From Lentibacillus sediminis (lineage in GTDB: Bacteria > Bacillota > Bacilli > Bacillales > Amphibacillaceae), in NCBI RefSeq assembly GCF_002763455.1, contig NZ_NIXK01000003.1:62001-126000 (forward strand): a stretch of 64,000 bases of DNA, given 5' to 3'. Shown here in pieces: positions 42,134-49,732 of the stretch (its first letter is position 1; each line of letters starts with the position of its first letter). The notes under the pieces were generated by a model that had not been told where the DNA came from, ran no database searches, and saw only the letters and a list, made by a program, of their open reading frames with translations. The translations under genes and the position numbers were made by a program.

Positions 42134-42556
42134 TTAAAATTCCAGGTCTTTCGGCGGTTCACCTTTTTTGTTCATCAGCCGGACTTGCACTGGTTCGATT
42201 TCCATAATGACGAGGCTGGGATCATCCGGCCCGTCAAAATACATGTTCAATTCTTCATTCCATAACTGTTTTTTCAAATCATTCGACTGGTTCAGCGATA
42301 CCTTGCCCTGATACTCCACATATTCATCGCCGAATCCTTCTCCTTCATACCCAAGCAGAATGTGAGTATACGGGTTCGCCTCGATTTCTTCCGTCTTATC
42401 GGTATCCGTACTTGTCGGCGTATAAAGTTTCATGTCCTTATGATAAAATGTCATATACCGGGAATGCGGTTTATTATTTTTCACCGTAGCCATTGGGCCA
42501 ACGTGACTGTTTTCGAGAATCTTTTCCACACTTGCTTTAATTTCCTGCTGACTCAT
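42134..42556 (-). CDS. ydaG: General stress protein 26-like flavin-binding split-barrel protein (YdaG family)
   Basis: A protein of 140 residues in the pyridoxamine phosphate oxidase-like split-barrel fold. The ATG at 42556 is 9 bases from AAAGGAG; an ATG two codons earlier is also possible. NNKPHSRYMTFYHKDMKLYT, TDKTEEIEANP, LLGYEGEGFGDEYVEYQG and DGPDDPSLVIMEI correspond block by block to B. subtilis YdaG (each run is shown separately). In that species ydaG is controlled by sigma-B, and a sigma-B-like sequence lies upstream here. It may bind FMN or a deazaflavin; the reaction is unknown. Confidence 0.85.
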   Translation of the reverse strand: MSQQEIKASVEKILENSHVGPMATVKNNKPHSRYMTFYHKDMKLYTPTSTDTDKTEEIEANPYTHILLGYEGEGFGDEYVEYQGKVSLNQSNDLKKQLWNEELNMYFDGPDDPSLVIMEIEPVQVRLMNKKGEPPKDLEF

Positions 42557-42591
42557 TTCCATTGACTCCTTTCAGTGTCATTTGTAAATAG

Positions 42592-42618
42592 CATTCCTTT
42601 TGCAAGGGAATTTTAAAC
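42592..42618 (-). promoter_or_regulatory. Sigma-B-like promoter of the ydaG-like gene (candidate)
   Basis: On the minus strand, GTTTAA (42618-42613), 15 bases, GGAATG (42597-42592). The -35 box is perfect and the -10 box is two changes from consensus. Confidence 0.4.
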
Positions 42619-42659
42619 GTCCGCGCAACTCCTCGGATCGTACAATGATTTCTGAAGAA

Positions 42660-42688
42660 TTGACAGTATAAATAAAAAAAATTATACT
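42660..42688 (+). promoter_or_regulatory. Promoter of the antitoxin RNA
   Basis: TTGACA (42660-42665), exactly 17 bases, TATACT (42683-42688): the best sigma-A promoter of the window. Only a short non-coding stretch follows on this strand. Confidence 0.85.
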
Positions 42689-42694
42689 TATAAT

Positions 42695-42828
42695 AAGAAA
42701 AAGGCACAGAGTAGCTGGAACTACCCTGTACCTGCAACAGCAAACCGCCTAAAGAGCGGTTGACCATGAGATGTTTTTCTAATTGAAGTAATCGCTATCC
42801 ACGGTCAAGGGGGCGGTTACTTCTTTTT
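42695..42828 (+). ncRNA. Antisense antitoxin RNA of the type I toxin-antitoxin locus
   Basis: From the predicted start near 42695 the RNA runs about 134 bases to a strong terminator (GAAGTAATCGC 42785-42795 with GCGGTTACTTC 42813-42823, then TTTTT). An inner hairpin AACCGC/GCGGTT lies at 42743-42761. It has no reading frame of note. Its 3' end covers the stop codon and last lysine codons of the toxin gene on the other strand, and its whole length is complementary to the toxin mRNA tail, the arrangement of RatA/txpA and SR4/bsrG in B. subtilis. Confidence 0.75.
42697..42729 (-). terminator. Terminator of the toxin mRNA
   Basis: On the minus strand, ACAGGGTAG and CTACTCTGT form a 9-bp stem with loop TTCCAG, followed by GCC and TTTTT. 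It would give a toxin mRNA of about 250-270 bases, with a long 3' tail. Confidence 0.7.
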
Positions 42829-42927
42829 GTTTAGAAAAACGACGACGATGGATACTATCAAAGTCAGCGCAGCTATTTGAACAACACTAAACTGTGCTAC
42901 TAGGTTTAACGCCTCATATACCGTCAT
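42817..42927 (-). CDS. Holin-like type I toxin, 36 residues
   Basis: ATG at 42927, stop at 42817, preceded by GGGAGGTGG. The peptide starts MTVYEALNLVAQFSVVQIAA, continues as one hydrophobic helix and ends FLNKKK. The opening MTVYEALNL, the single span and the Lys tail are those of the Bacillales holin-like toxin family (Hol_Tox; relatives of TxpA/BsrG), which damage the membrane when overproduced. The gene is too short for standard gene calling. The antisense RNA from the other strand and the hairpin over the ribosome site support the assignment. Confidence 0.85.
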   Translation of the reverse strand: MTVYEALNLVAQFSVVQIAALTLIVSIVVVFLNKKK

Positions 42928-42931
42928 CTTA

Positions 42932-42955
42932 CCACCTCCCTTCAAGAGGAGATGG
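42932..42955 (-). promoter_or_regulatory. Hairpin locking the toxin ribosome-binding site
   Basis: In the toxin mRNA, CCATCTCC (42955-42948) can pair with GGGAGGTGG (42940-42932), which is the Shine-Dalgarno sequence, across loop TCTTGAA. Translation would be blocked unless the hairpin opens, a feature shared with other type I toxins. The likely mRNA promoter is the extended -10 TGATAAAAT near 43000-42992. Confidence 0.65.
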
Positions 42956-43195
42956 CCAACCGCCCACTATGCTAGTTGTTGCCTCTTTATTTTATCAGAT
43001 AATTTATTAGATTCATAGGAATACTTGACCTCATATTTAAGGAAAAATAAAACTTCTCACATCGTCCGCCTCCTCACTAAATAAGCTTCTATAATTTTTC
43101 GATACCCATAGGGCAAATAGTTGATTTTCCAAACAGTTAATGGTTAAGCTAAAACCATCTTTCCAGCAAGAATCACATCAGAGGAGTGTAACCAA

Positions 43196-44134
43196 TTGAG
43201 CAAAAAAGTATATTTGAATCATGATGGCGGTGTGGATGACTTAGTGTCCCTGTATCTGCTTTTGCAAATGGAGAATATCGAGCTGCTTGGCGTGGGCGTC
43301 ATCCCCGCTGACTGTTATTTGGAACCGGCAATGCATGCAAGCCGGAAGATTATTGATCGTTTTGGCAAGGGTGAGGAAATAGAAGTCGCAGCATCGAATT
43401 CTCGGGGGAAACATCCATTTCCGAATGATTGGCGGATGCATGCATTTTATGTGGATGCTTTGCCGATACTGAATGAATTTTTACCTGTGCGGACAAAAGA
43501 AGCAGCACTCCCCGCACACCTGGATATGATTGAGAAGATCCGTTCCAGTGAGGAGAAAGTGACATTATTATTCGTCGGGCCGCTGACCGATCTTGCCAGG
43601 GCGCTGGAAGAAGCTCCGGATATTGAGGAGAAAATTGAGAAGCTTGCCTGGATGGGCGGCACGTTTTTGCCAAATGGAAATGTGGAAGAACCGGAGCATG
43701 ATGGGACGGCAGAATGGAATGCGTTCTGGGATCCGGAAGCGGCCAAACGGGTGTGGGAAAGCAATATTCAGATTGATTTAGTGGCGCTTGAGAGCACGAA
43801 TATGGTGCCACTGACAATGGATGTGCGCAATACCTGGGCTGCCGAGCGTAAAGACTTAGGCATCGATTTTCTTGGGCAATGTTATGCCGCGGTACCGCCG
43901 CTGGTACATTTCCAGACCAATTCGACCTATTTCCTTTGGGATGTGCTGACAACGGCAACCATAGGCAGGGAGGACCTGGTAATGAAGAAAACCGTGAAAG
44001 CAATAGTTCACGCAGAGGGAGCGAGCCAGGGAAAAACCGAGCTCACCGACAACGGACGGCCTGTCCAGCTGGTATATGAAGCGGACCGGGAAGCATTTTT
44101 TGCGTATATTACGGATTTGGCGCGGCAGGGATAA
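43196..44134 (+). CDS. Nucleoside hydrolase (IUNH family), first of two
   Basis: A protein of 312 residues starting at TTG 43196, with GAGGAG 9 bases upstream. The inosine-uridine nucleoside hydrolase fold is shown by the Asp-rich opening HDGGVDDLVSLYLLLQ (calcium and ribose ligands), LLFVGPLTDLARAL and the late region around NTSTYFLWDVLTTA-like FLWDVLTT. The first motif reads HDGGVDD instead of the common DTDPGxDD, so one Asp is replaced. It splits purine or pyrimidine nucleosides into base and ribose. The paralog follows 12 bases later. Confidence 0.87.
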   Translation: MSKKVYLNHDGGVDDLVSLYLLLQMENIELLGVGVIPADCYLEPAMHASRKIIDRFGKGEEIEVAASNSRGKHPFPNDWRMHAFYVDALPILNEFLPVRTKEAALPAHLDMIEKIRSSEEKVTLLFVGPLTDLARALEEAPDIEEKIEKLAWMGGTFLPNGNVEEPEHDGTAEWNAFWDPEAAKRVWESNIQIDLVALESTNMVPLTMDVRNTWAAERKDLGIDFLGQCYAAVPPLVHFQTNSTYFLWDVLTTATIGREDLVMKKTVKAIVHAEGASQGKTELTDNGRPVQLVYEADREAFFAYITDLARQG

Positions 44135-44146
44135 GGAGGATTTCGG

Positions 44147-45094
44147 ATGAAAAAAGTAATTATTGACACAGATACAGCCGGTGACGATACGATAGCCATT
44201 CTTACAGCCCTGCACTATTTCCAAGTGGAAGGTGTGACGGTAGCAGGGGGAAATGTGGATTTTGACCAGCAGGCGGAAAATGCCCTCTATACCGTCCAGG
44301 TCTCTAATCCGGGTTACACGGTGCCGGTTTATAAAGGATATGATGGACCGGTCATTAATATCGGGGAAGAAAAGCATCAAACGGTGGAGGATGTTCACGG
44401 AAAATATGGGATGGGGGATTCTCATTTCGAAAAAACAGTCCAGCGGCCGGAAAATCAGCATGCGGTCGATTTTATCATTGAACGGGTCAAAGCTTCTCCC
44501 GGCGAGATATCGCTGCTTGCCATCGCTCCTTTAACGAACATTGCTATGGCCATTAAAAAGGATGCTTCTATTGTTAAGGACATTCCACATATCTACATAA
44601 TGGGCGGTACAAATAATTCACTGGGAAATATAACAGCTGCAGCAGAGTACAATTTCTGGGTGGACCCGGAGGCAGCAAGGATTGTGCTGCACGCCGGCAT
44701 TCCCATCACTATGGTTGGCTGGGATATGTGTACTGCTTATTCGGTAATGGAAGAGGAAGACCATAAAGACATTGAGCACCTGAATAATCGAGGGAGTGAA
44801 TTTTTCCGCGATATTAACAGAGCGGTGCTGAGGCATAATAAAAAAGTATATAAAATTGATGGAACAACCCATCCCGACACCTTGTTGGCTGCGATTGCTG
44901 CAAATGAGGAGATCATGACTGCCTCAAAAGAATATTTTGTGGACATTGAAACTAGAGGGGAATTAACAAGAGGCTACAGTTTCGTTGATATTAACAATCG
45001 AAGCGGGAAGGCTCCTAATGTGCGGGTCTGTGAAGAAGTAGACAGGGAGAAGTTTAAAGAGTTGTTAATGAATGTGCTTCGGGCTGTGGAATAA
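44147..45094 (+). CDS. Nucleoside hydrolase (IUNH family), second of two
   Basis: A protein of 315 residues; GGAGG is 9 bases upstream. The active-site opening is standard, IIDTDTAGDDTIAI, with LLAIAPLTNIAMAI, IYIMGGTNNSLGN, EYNFWVDPEAA (Asn and Asp ligands) and HPDTLLAAIAA with the final Asp. It probably acts with the first enzyme on different nucleosides. The pair is one operon; a transporter is not encoded next to it. Confidence 0.93.
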   Translation: MKKVIIDTDTAGDDTIAILTALHYFQVEGVTVAGGNVDFDQQAENALYTVQVSNPGYTVPVYKGYDGPVINIGEEKHQTVEDVHGKYGMGDSHFEKTVQRPENQHAVDFIIERVKASPGEISLLAIAPLTNIAMAIKKDASIVKDIPHIYIMGGTNNSLGNITAAAEYNFWVDPEAARIVLHAGIPITMVGWDMCTAYSVMEEEDHKDIEHLNNRGSEFFRDINRAVLRHNKKVYKIDGTTHPDTLLAAIAANEEIMTASKEYFVDIETRGELTRGYSFVDINNRSGKAPNVRVCEEVDREKFKELLMNVLRAVE

Positions 45095-45294
45095 TTGTTC
45101 AATATAGTAAAGCAGCGTACCGGATTTGATTTATCATGAGCGTGTATTAATTCCTTTTCATCCATGGGTCGTTCTGTTATAGTTTCTTCTTGTACAGAAA
45201 AATATCAACGTGCAACTCAGAGGTTTTTCTCCGACCACAGGAAAGAAAAATGGAGATGTACGGCAATTTTAGGATACAGAAAGAAGGAACATAG

Positions 45295-46707
45295 ATGGTG
45301 GATAATCAGACACCGCAAACGGGAGAGGAACCGATTAAAAAAGTGCCAATTATGGCTGTGCTGATTTCTGGCGCGTTTGTCGCCATTTTGAACCAGACAC
45401 TGCTGGGAACGGCACTGCCGCATATAATGGAAGACTTGAGTTTGGATGCAAACACGGCACAGTGGCTGCAATCTATTTTTATGCTGGTGAACGGGATCAT
45501 GATACCAATAACTGCTTTTTTAATTGGACGGTTTACGACAAGAGGGTTGTTTCTGACAGCAATGGGGCTGTTTGCTGCCGGTACATTGGTTGCGGCACTG
45601 TCTCCGGATTTTACCATGCTGCTGTTGGGGAGAATCCTGCAGGCGGCTGGGGCAGGGATCATTATGCCGCTGATGCAGACGATTATGATGCTGATTTTTC
45701 CTGTTGAGAAAAGAGGCACGGCGATGGGGATGTTTGGGTTGGTTATCGCGTTTGCCCCGGCAATTGGTCCGACCCTTTCCGGATGGGTCGTCGAGCGATA
45801 TCCATGGGAAATGCTATTCTTTATGATTTTGCCGATCGCGATCATTGATATTATCATTGCCTATTTTATCTTAAAAAATGTTACGGAGCGGAATTTTCCT
45901 AAAATCGATATACTTTCGATTGTACTTTCCACATTTGGATTCGGTGGTCTGCTTTATGGCTTCAGTGTGGCCGGCGGCGCTGGTTGGGGAAGTGCCCCGG
46001 TATTTATTTCGATGGTTGTCGGATCGGCTGCTCTTGTCTGGTTTATCCTCAGGCAGCTGAAGCTGAAACAGCCGATCTTGGAATTCCGGGTGTTTCGCTA
46101 TCACATTTTCACCTTGACGACTGCACTCGGGATGGTTACATTTTTGGCAATGATCGGCGCCGCCATCGTGCTGCCATTGTATATGCAAAATATGCTTGGG
46201 TTTTCCGCCGTGGAATCAGGGTTAGCCCTGTTGCCTGGCGCTGTAGTTATGGGGGTCATGAACCCCATAACCGGACGGTTGTTTGATAAGTATGGAGCCA
46301 GATGGCTGGCAATTACTGGGCTGTCGCTTATTGTTGTCACTACCTTTATGCTCAGCGATCTTACCGTGGAAACATCATTTACGTATATTGCAACGGTCAA
46401 CGCCGTGCGTATGCTTGGTGTGGCGATGGCGATGATGCCGGTGACAACGGCCGGTTTAAATCAGCTGCCAAGGGACTTGATTCCGCATGGCACCGCAATG
46501 AACAACACACTAAGGCAAGTATCCGGCGCAATTGGTACCGCACTGCCTATCACCATCATGGCAACAGCGGCAATCCCTGATGCGGGCGTGGAGGGAATGA
46601 TTCACGGTGTTAATGTTTCCTTTCTCGTCACAGGGATCATTGCGATTGCCGGGCTGGTAATTTCCTTCTTTGTCCGCAATCCGAAGCGGGAGAGAAAAGC
46701 AGGTTAG
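45295..46707 (+). CDS. DHA2 family MFS multidrug transporter (EmrB/QacA, LmrB-like)
   Basis: A protein of 470 residues with fourteen hydrophobic segments. ATG 45295 has AAGAAGG upstream. Signatures of the 14-span drug:H+ antiporter family are NQTLLGTALPHIMEDL in span 1 (motif D1), GRFTTRGLFL (motif A), LQAAGAGIIMPLMQT (motif B) and AIGPTLSGWVVER (motif C). It resembles LmrB (lincomycin/puromycin export) of Bacillus. The 200 bases upstream hold no LmrA-like operator that I can recognise. Confidence 0.9.
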   Translation: MVDNQTPQTGEEPIKKVPIMAVLISGAFVAILNQTLLGTALPHIMEDLSLDANTAQWLQSIFMLVNGIMIPITAFLIGRFTTRGLFLTAMGLFAAGTLVAALSPDFTMLLLGRILQAAGAGIIMPLMQTIMMLIFPVEKRGTAMGMFGLVIAFAPAIGPTLSGWVVERYPWEMLFFMILPIAIIDIIIAYFILKNVTERNFPKIDILSIVLSTFGFGGLLYGFSVAGGAGWGSAPVFISMVVGSAALVWFILRQLKLKQPILEFRVFRYHIFTLTTALGMVTFLAMIGAAIVLPLYMQNMLGFSAVESGLALLPGAVVMGVMNPITGRLFDKYGARWLAITGLSLIVVTTFMLSDLTVETSFTYIATVNAVRMLGVAMAMMPVTTAGLNQLPRDLIPHGTAMNNTLRQVSGAIGTALPITIMATAAIPDAGVEGMIHGVNVSFLVTGIIAIAGLVISFFVRNPKRERKAG

Positions 46708-46731
46708 AGTAGGTAAATAATGAATATAAGA

Positions 46732-46762
46732 AGGGCGGCCGTTAATGGCTGCCCTTTTAGTA
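46732..46762 (+). terminator. Terminator of the DHA2 transporter gene
   Basis: AAGGGCGGCC pairs with GGCTGCCCTT; a TTTT follows. It overlaps the stop codon of the converging methyltransferase gene. Confidence 0.75.
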
Positions 46763-47368
46763 TGCGAGTTTATAGAGGAAAAGCCGCTCATAAGGATTTT
46801 CCGGATACACATCAGGAACGTTGACGGTATCGATACGTTCAAAGGCTGTATCATGTTCCAGAAAATAAATATATTCTTCGGTAGCATAATAAAGGATTAG
46901 TTCAATGTCCCGACTGTACGCTTCTTTTGAGTGCAGAATGTTGTTGACAACCGATATGAAAATCTGGACGGAAAATGGATTGAAAAAGTAGAAACGATTA
47001 TCCGCCGGGTCGATTTGGTATTGTTCCGCGAGACAATGACAGAAATGAAGTTTTTGTTTTCCTTTTTTCCGTTTATCCAAATACCTGTTTCGGTTCTCGA
47101 TTGCCTGCTGATGAAAATCCAGGTTCATTTCTACCCCAACAGCGGCGGCATTAAAATGATAATGTACATAAAAACTCAGCCTGCCCTTGCCGCTGCCGAA
47201 ATCAACCAGGCGATCATTGCTTGTGAGAGGGTGGGCACGAAAATAGGTGTCCAATGCCTGGTATGGCGTTGGTTCATATGGATTGTAATGTAAGGATGAC
47301 GGCAAGGGAACGATACGTGAACTGGCGGTTTTGATGTTTAGCAATTGGTCATAGTCTTGTTCTGTCAT
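46757..47368 (-). CDS. Class I SAM-dependent methyltransferase
   Basis: A protein of 203 residues. The start at 47368 (MTEQDYDQLLN) has AGGAG 8 bases upstream. The open frame continues 222 bases further, but that part is a 21-bp tandem repeat and is probably not translated. Motif I of the Rossmann-like methyltransferase fold is DRLVDFGSGKGRLSFY (about 52-67), preceded by NPYEPTPYQALDTYF; motif II acid is VGVEMN and motif IV NRFYFFNPFS, given as DNRFYFFNPFS. The order and the FNPF motif suggest a small-molecule or protein methyltransferase; the target is unknown. Confidence 0.82.
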   Translation of the reverse strand: MTEQDYDQLLNIKTASSRIVPLPSSLHYNPYEPTPYQALDTYFRAHPLTSNDRLVDFGSGKGRLSFYVHYHFNAAAVGVEMNLDFHQQAIENRNRYLDKRKKGKQKLHFCHCLAEQYQIDPADNRFYFFNPFSVQIFISVVNNILHSKEAYSRDIELILYYATEEYIYFLEHDTAFERIDTVNVPDVYPENPYERLFLYKLAY

Positions 47369-47472
47369 TTGTTCGCTCCTGTTTTGTGGAATGGGATTGG
47401 TTTGTGGTTGTCGCAGGCGGGGGATTCTGGCGGTTGAGCATGCCTGTTGTCCGAGTCGAGCGGCTCTCTCAC

Positions 47473-47563
47473 GGAATCGGGCGAACCCCAGCTCAAATCG
47501 GGCGACCCACACACCATATCGGGCGAGACCCGATTGGAATTGGGCGACCCACACACAAAATCG
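47473..47563. repeat. 21-bp minisatellite, about four copies
   Basis: TCGGGCGA or TTGGGCGA occurs at 47477, 47498, 47519 and 47540, exactly 21 bases apart, with CCCACACACC-like sequence between. It lies between the NRDE gene and the methyltransferase gene (both on the minus strand). Because 21 is a multiple of three the minus-strand frame stays open through it. Confidence 0.82.
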
Positions 47564-47586
47564 AGGCCCCCCCTGAACAAGTCCTG

Positions 47587-48351
47587 TCACCGCTCCAACT
47601 GAAAAGAAAAACGCTGTTCAGCTGCATAGTCGCCCTGTTGATAAGTGCGCTCGACAAAAGTAATATTATCCTGATGATCAACCAACAACACAGTAGACGA
47701 GCGGGTTCCGTATTCCGGAGTCTGGATAAACAACGGAGACAGCTTGCGTTCCAGTTCCGCTCCCACCCCGGTATCTGGCAATTCATTCTCGGCAGCTTCC
47801 TCAGCATCGGTCACAATGTCAAAAAGGCGGTCCGGGTCGATACATTCATTTTCCATTACATAGTCTCGCAGATTTTTCTTCCCCTTGACGACTTTCGGCC
47901 ATGGAGTGTTCATCGTGTCATTGCTGAGTCCATGTGTGCCGGGACTAAGCTCGGTTACTTCATTGTATACATTGTTATAATGAAATAGCTGATCCGGGCT
48001 GCCCAGAAGGACATTAAACCCAGCAAATTCCTTTCTATCCCGTTGCAAGTTATGTAAAAAATCTTCCGGCACTAATGATGATGTCAAATAATCTGTGATA
48101 ATTTTCCCCCGGGAATACGTTCCATCCTGCATCTCTGGGTCACGAAAATTGGTTAGGGCGGCAAACTGGCCTTGTTTCGTGATGCCAAGCCATGTCCCCA
48201 TCTGGAGCAAATCTCTTCCTGCAAGGATCGCTGGATGGTCCTCCCAGAAATGTGCAGGATCAGTCGGACGCTGGTAAAATTCATCCCGGTTGGCAGCAAT
48301 AATTAATTTATACCTAGGGTGATTGTTTATGTGGAAATTGATCAGGCACAT
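47587..48351 (-). CDS. NRDE family (TANGO2-like) protein
   Basis: A protein of 254 residues beginning MCLINFHINNHPRYKLIIAANRDEF (shown as MCLINF, LIIAANRDEFYQRP). The ANRDE motif that names the family is at 20-24, with AGRDLLQMGTWLGI and LTNFRDP following and an N-terminal Cys2 that could become a catalytic nucleophile as in Ntn hydrolases. Human TANGO2 affects metabolism and haem handling; the bacterial role is unknown. The minus-strand methyltransferase gene is downstream. Confidence 0.9.
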   Translation of the reverse strand: MCLINFHINNHPRYKLIIAANRDEFYQRPTDPAHFWEDHPAILAGRDLLQMGTWLGITKQGQFAALTNFRDPEMQDGTYSRGKIITDYLTSSLVPEDFLHNLQRDRKEFAGFNVLLGSPDQLFHYNNVYNEVTELSPGTHGLSNDTMNTPWPKVVKGKKNLRDYVMENECIDPDRLFDIVTDAEEAAENELPDTGVGAELERKLSPLFIQTPEYGTRSSTVLLVDHQDNITFVERTYQQGDYAAEQRFSFQLER

Positions 48352-48435
48352 AGAAAAACTCCTTTGTAGCGATGAGTAACTTCTTTATTTATTATACGTT
48401 GCAGCAAGGAGGTTCCGCAAAGTTTGGGCTTGAAC

Positions 48436-48510
48436 TAGAATAATCCTGTTCTTTCGACAAAATTCGGGAAGTGACAGGCACCCTAAAAAATTAGAATAAT
48501 CCTGTCCCCA
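48436..48510. repeat. Short direct repeat, remnant of a dispersed element
   Basis: TAGAATAATCCTGT occurs at 48436 and 48492, with TTCGACAAAATTCGGGAAG and GTGACAGGCACC between. The style is that of small dispersed intergenic repeats in Bacillaceae. The rest of the region 48352-48546 shows nothing further. Confidence 0.6.
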
Positions 48511-48546
48511 AAAGAATACAATACTTATAAAATTTCCAATAAGGTG

Positions 48547-48575
48547 TTGCATACAATCTATGAAAGCGCTATACT
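48547..48575 (+). promoter_or_regulatory. Promoter of yhfZ
   Basis: TTGCAT (48547-48552), exactly 17 bases, TATACT (48570-48575). The candidate operator starts 2 bases after the -10 box, so binding there would block transcription. Confidence 0.8.
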
Positions 48576-48577
48576 AA

Positions 48578-48600
48578 CAATATACGATATTTTGTATTTT
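48578..48600 (+). promoter_or_regulatory. Candidate YhfZ operator, copy 1
   Basis: CAATATAC-N7-TGTATTTT (48578-48600) is an imperfect palindrome over the start of transcription of yhfZ. The same 23-bp pattern with identical spacing occurs before yhfY at 49694. Confidence 0.65.
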
Positions 48601-48690
48601 AATTTGACATCATTTTACAAAGTTCATTCCATCATCCGCCAAAACGTGCAGCGAGGATAAAACCGAATTCGAAAAGACGAAGGAGAAATA

Positions 48691-49623
48691 ATGAACAGCA
48701 TTTGGGAGAGTTTATATTCAAAAAATGGTTTGGCAGCAAAACAAATTGCCAAAGAGTTAATCACCGTCCAGGCGGGAGGTAGAATTCCCCGGGTCAGCGA
48801 CTTCGCAGAACGATTTTCCCTGGGAAATGGCACGGTGCAGGGAGCGCTCAAGGTGTTGGAGAATCTGCATGCTATTCAACTGGAATCACGGGGGCATTTG
48901 GGAACATTTTTAATCAAAAAAGATCTTCACTTACTGAAGGAAGTCGCGGGAGAGGGAGCGATTATCGGCGCCATGCCGCTGCCTTATTCACTTAAATACG
49001 AAGGGCTGGCGACCGGCTTGGTAGAGGTTTCGGAAAAATTGCTGAACCGAATTGACCTTGCCTATATGCGGGGGTCCAAACAGCGCCTGGATACACTCAA
49101 ATCAAGAAGATATGATTTCATTATCGTCTCTGAGCTGGCAGCAGAGGAAGAAATGAAGCAGGATCCGAATCTGGAACTTGCGCTGAACTTCGGGCCGCAG
49201 TCTTATGTAACCAAGCACCAGATCTTCTTTGCCAATAAAACGCACAAAAAAATAAGTAATGGCATGCGAATTGGCATAGATTATACATCGACGGACCAAT
49301 CAAAACTTACCTTTCTCGAATGTGAAGGGAAGGATGTGGAAATGGTGCCGGTGAATTATATGCAATTATTCGATATGCTGCTCAATGGTGAAATTGACGC
49401 CGCTGTCTGGAACTCGGATGAAAACCGGTCCAGGGAAGCATTCAGTATCGGTGATTTCCAGTCAGAAGACGCGAGAACCACTGCCGGGAAAGCGTCTGCT
49501 GCGGTCATGCTGATTGAAAAAGACAGAGGTGACATCCTGGAATATATCCAGCAACTAAAAAAAGAAGAAATACTGACGATCCAGCAAAAAGTAGTAAATA
49601 AAGTAATGTTCCCGCACTACTAA
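48691..49623 (+). CDS. yhfZ: YhfZ-type transcriptional regulator of the yhf cluster
   Basis: A protein of 310 residues. Residues 10-75 form a winged helix of the GntR style (AKQIAKELITVQAGGRIPR, FSLGNGTVQGALKVLENLHAI), and residues about 85-310 a periplasmic-binding-protein-like ligand domain (GAIIGAMPLPYSLKYEGLA, ITGLL-type VPVNYMQLFDMLLNGEIDAAVWN). This matches YhfZ at the end of the E. coli yhf operon. GAAGGAGAAATA precedes the ATG. It probably represses or activates the genes that follow in response to the pathway substrate; the paired operators support self-control and control of yhfY onwards. Confidence 0.88.
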   Translation: MNSIWESLYSKNGLAAKQIAKELITVQAGGRIPRVSDFAERFSLGNGTVQGALKVLENLHAIQLESRGHLGTFLIKKDLHLLKEVAGEGAIIGAMPLPYSLKYEGLATGLVEVSEKLLNRIDLAYMRGSKQRLDTLKSRRYDFIIVSELAAEEEMKQDPNLELALNFGPQSYVTKHQIFFANKTHKKISNGMRIGIDYTSTDQSKLTFLECEGKDVEMVPVNYMQLFDMLLNGEIDAAVWNSDENRSREAFSIGDFQSEDARTTAGKASAAVMLIEKDRGDILEYIQQLKKEEILTIQQKVVNKVMFPHY

Positions 49624-49693
49624 GCATAATGAAAAACCTGGCAGTAAGGCGCTGGGTTATTCACTTGATCCAAGTCACCATCTTTTTTTAAAG

Positions 49694-49716
49694 CAATATA
49701 CAAAAAACTGTATTTT
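49694..49716 (+). promoter_or_regulatory. Candidate YhfZ operator, copy 2
   Basis: CAATATAC (49694-49701), 7 bases, TGTATTTT (49709-49716), just before the yhfY ribosome site. Only the seven middle bases differ from copy 1. It implies separate control of the seven structural genes. Confidence 0.65.
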
Positions 49717-49732
49717 CATCAAAGGAGGGGAG

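Noticed and set aside
45462-46580. Several 60-180-residue frames on both strands inside the DHA2 transporter gene.
   Set aside because: They are codon-shadow frames of a long conserved membrane protein, without ribosome sites.
47369-47590. 74-residue N-terminal extension of the methyltransferase.
   Set aside because: It is made by the 21-bp repeat and adjoining spacer; the inner ATG has AGGAG at the right distance. Kept only as a finding.
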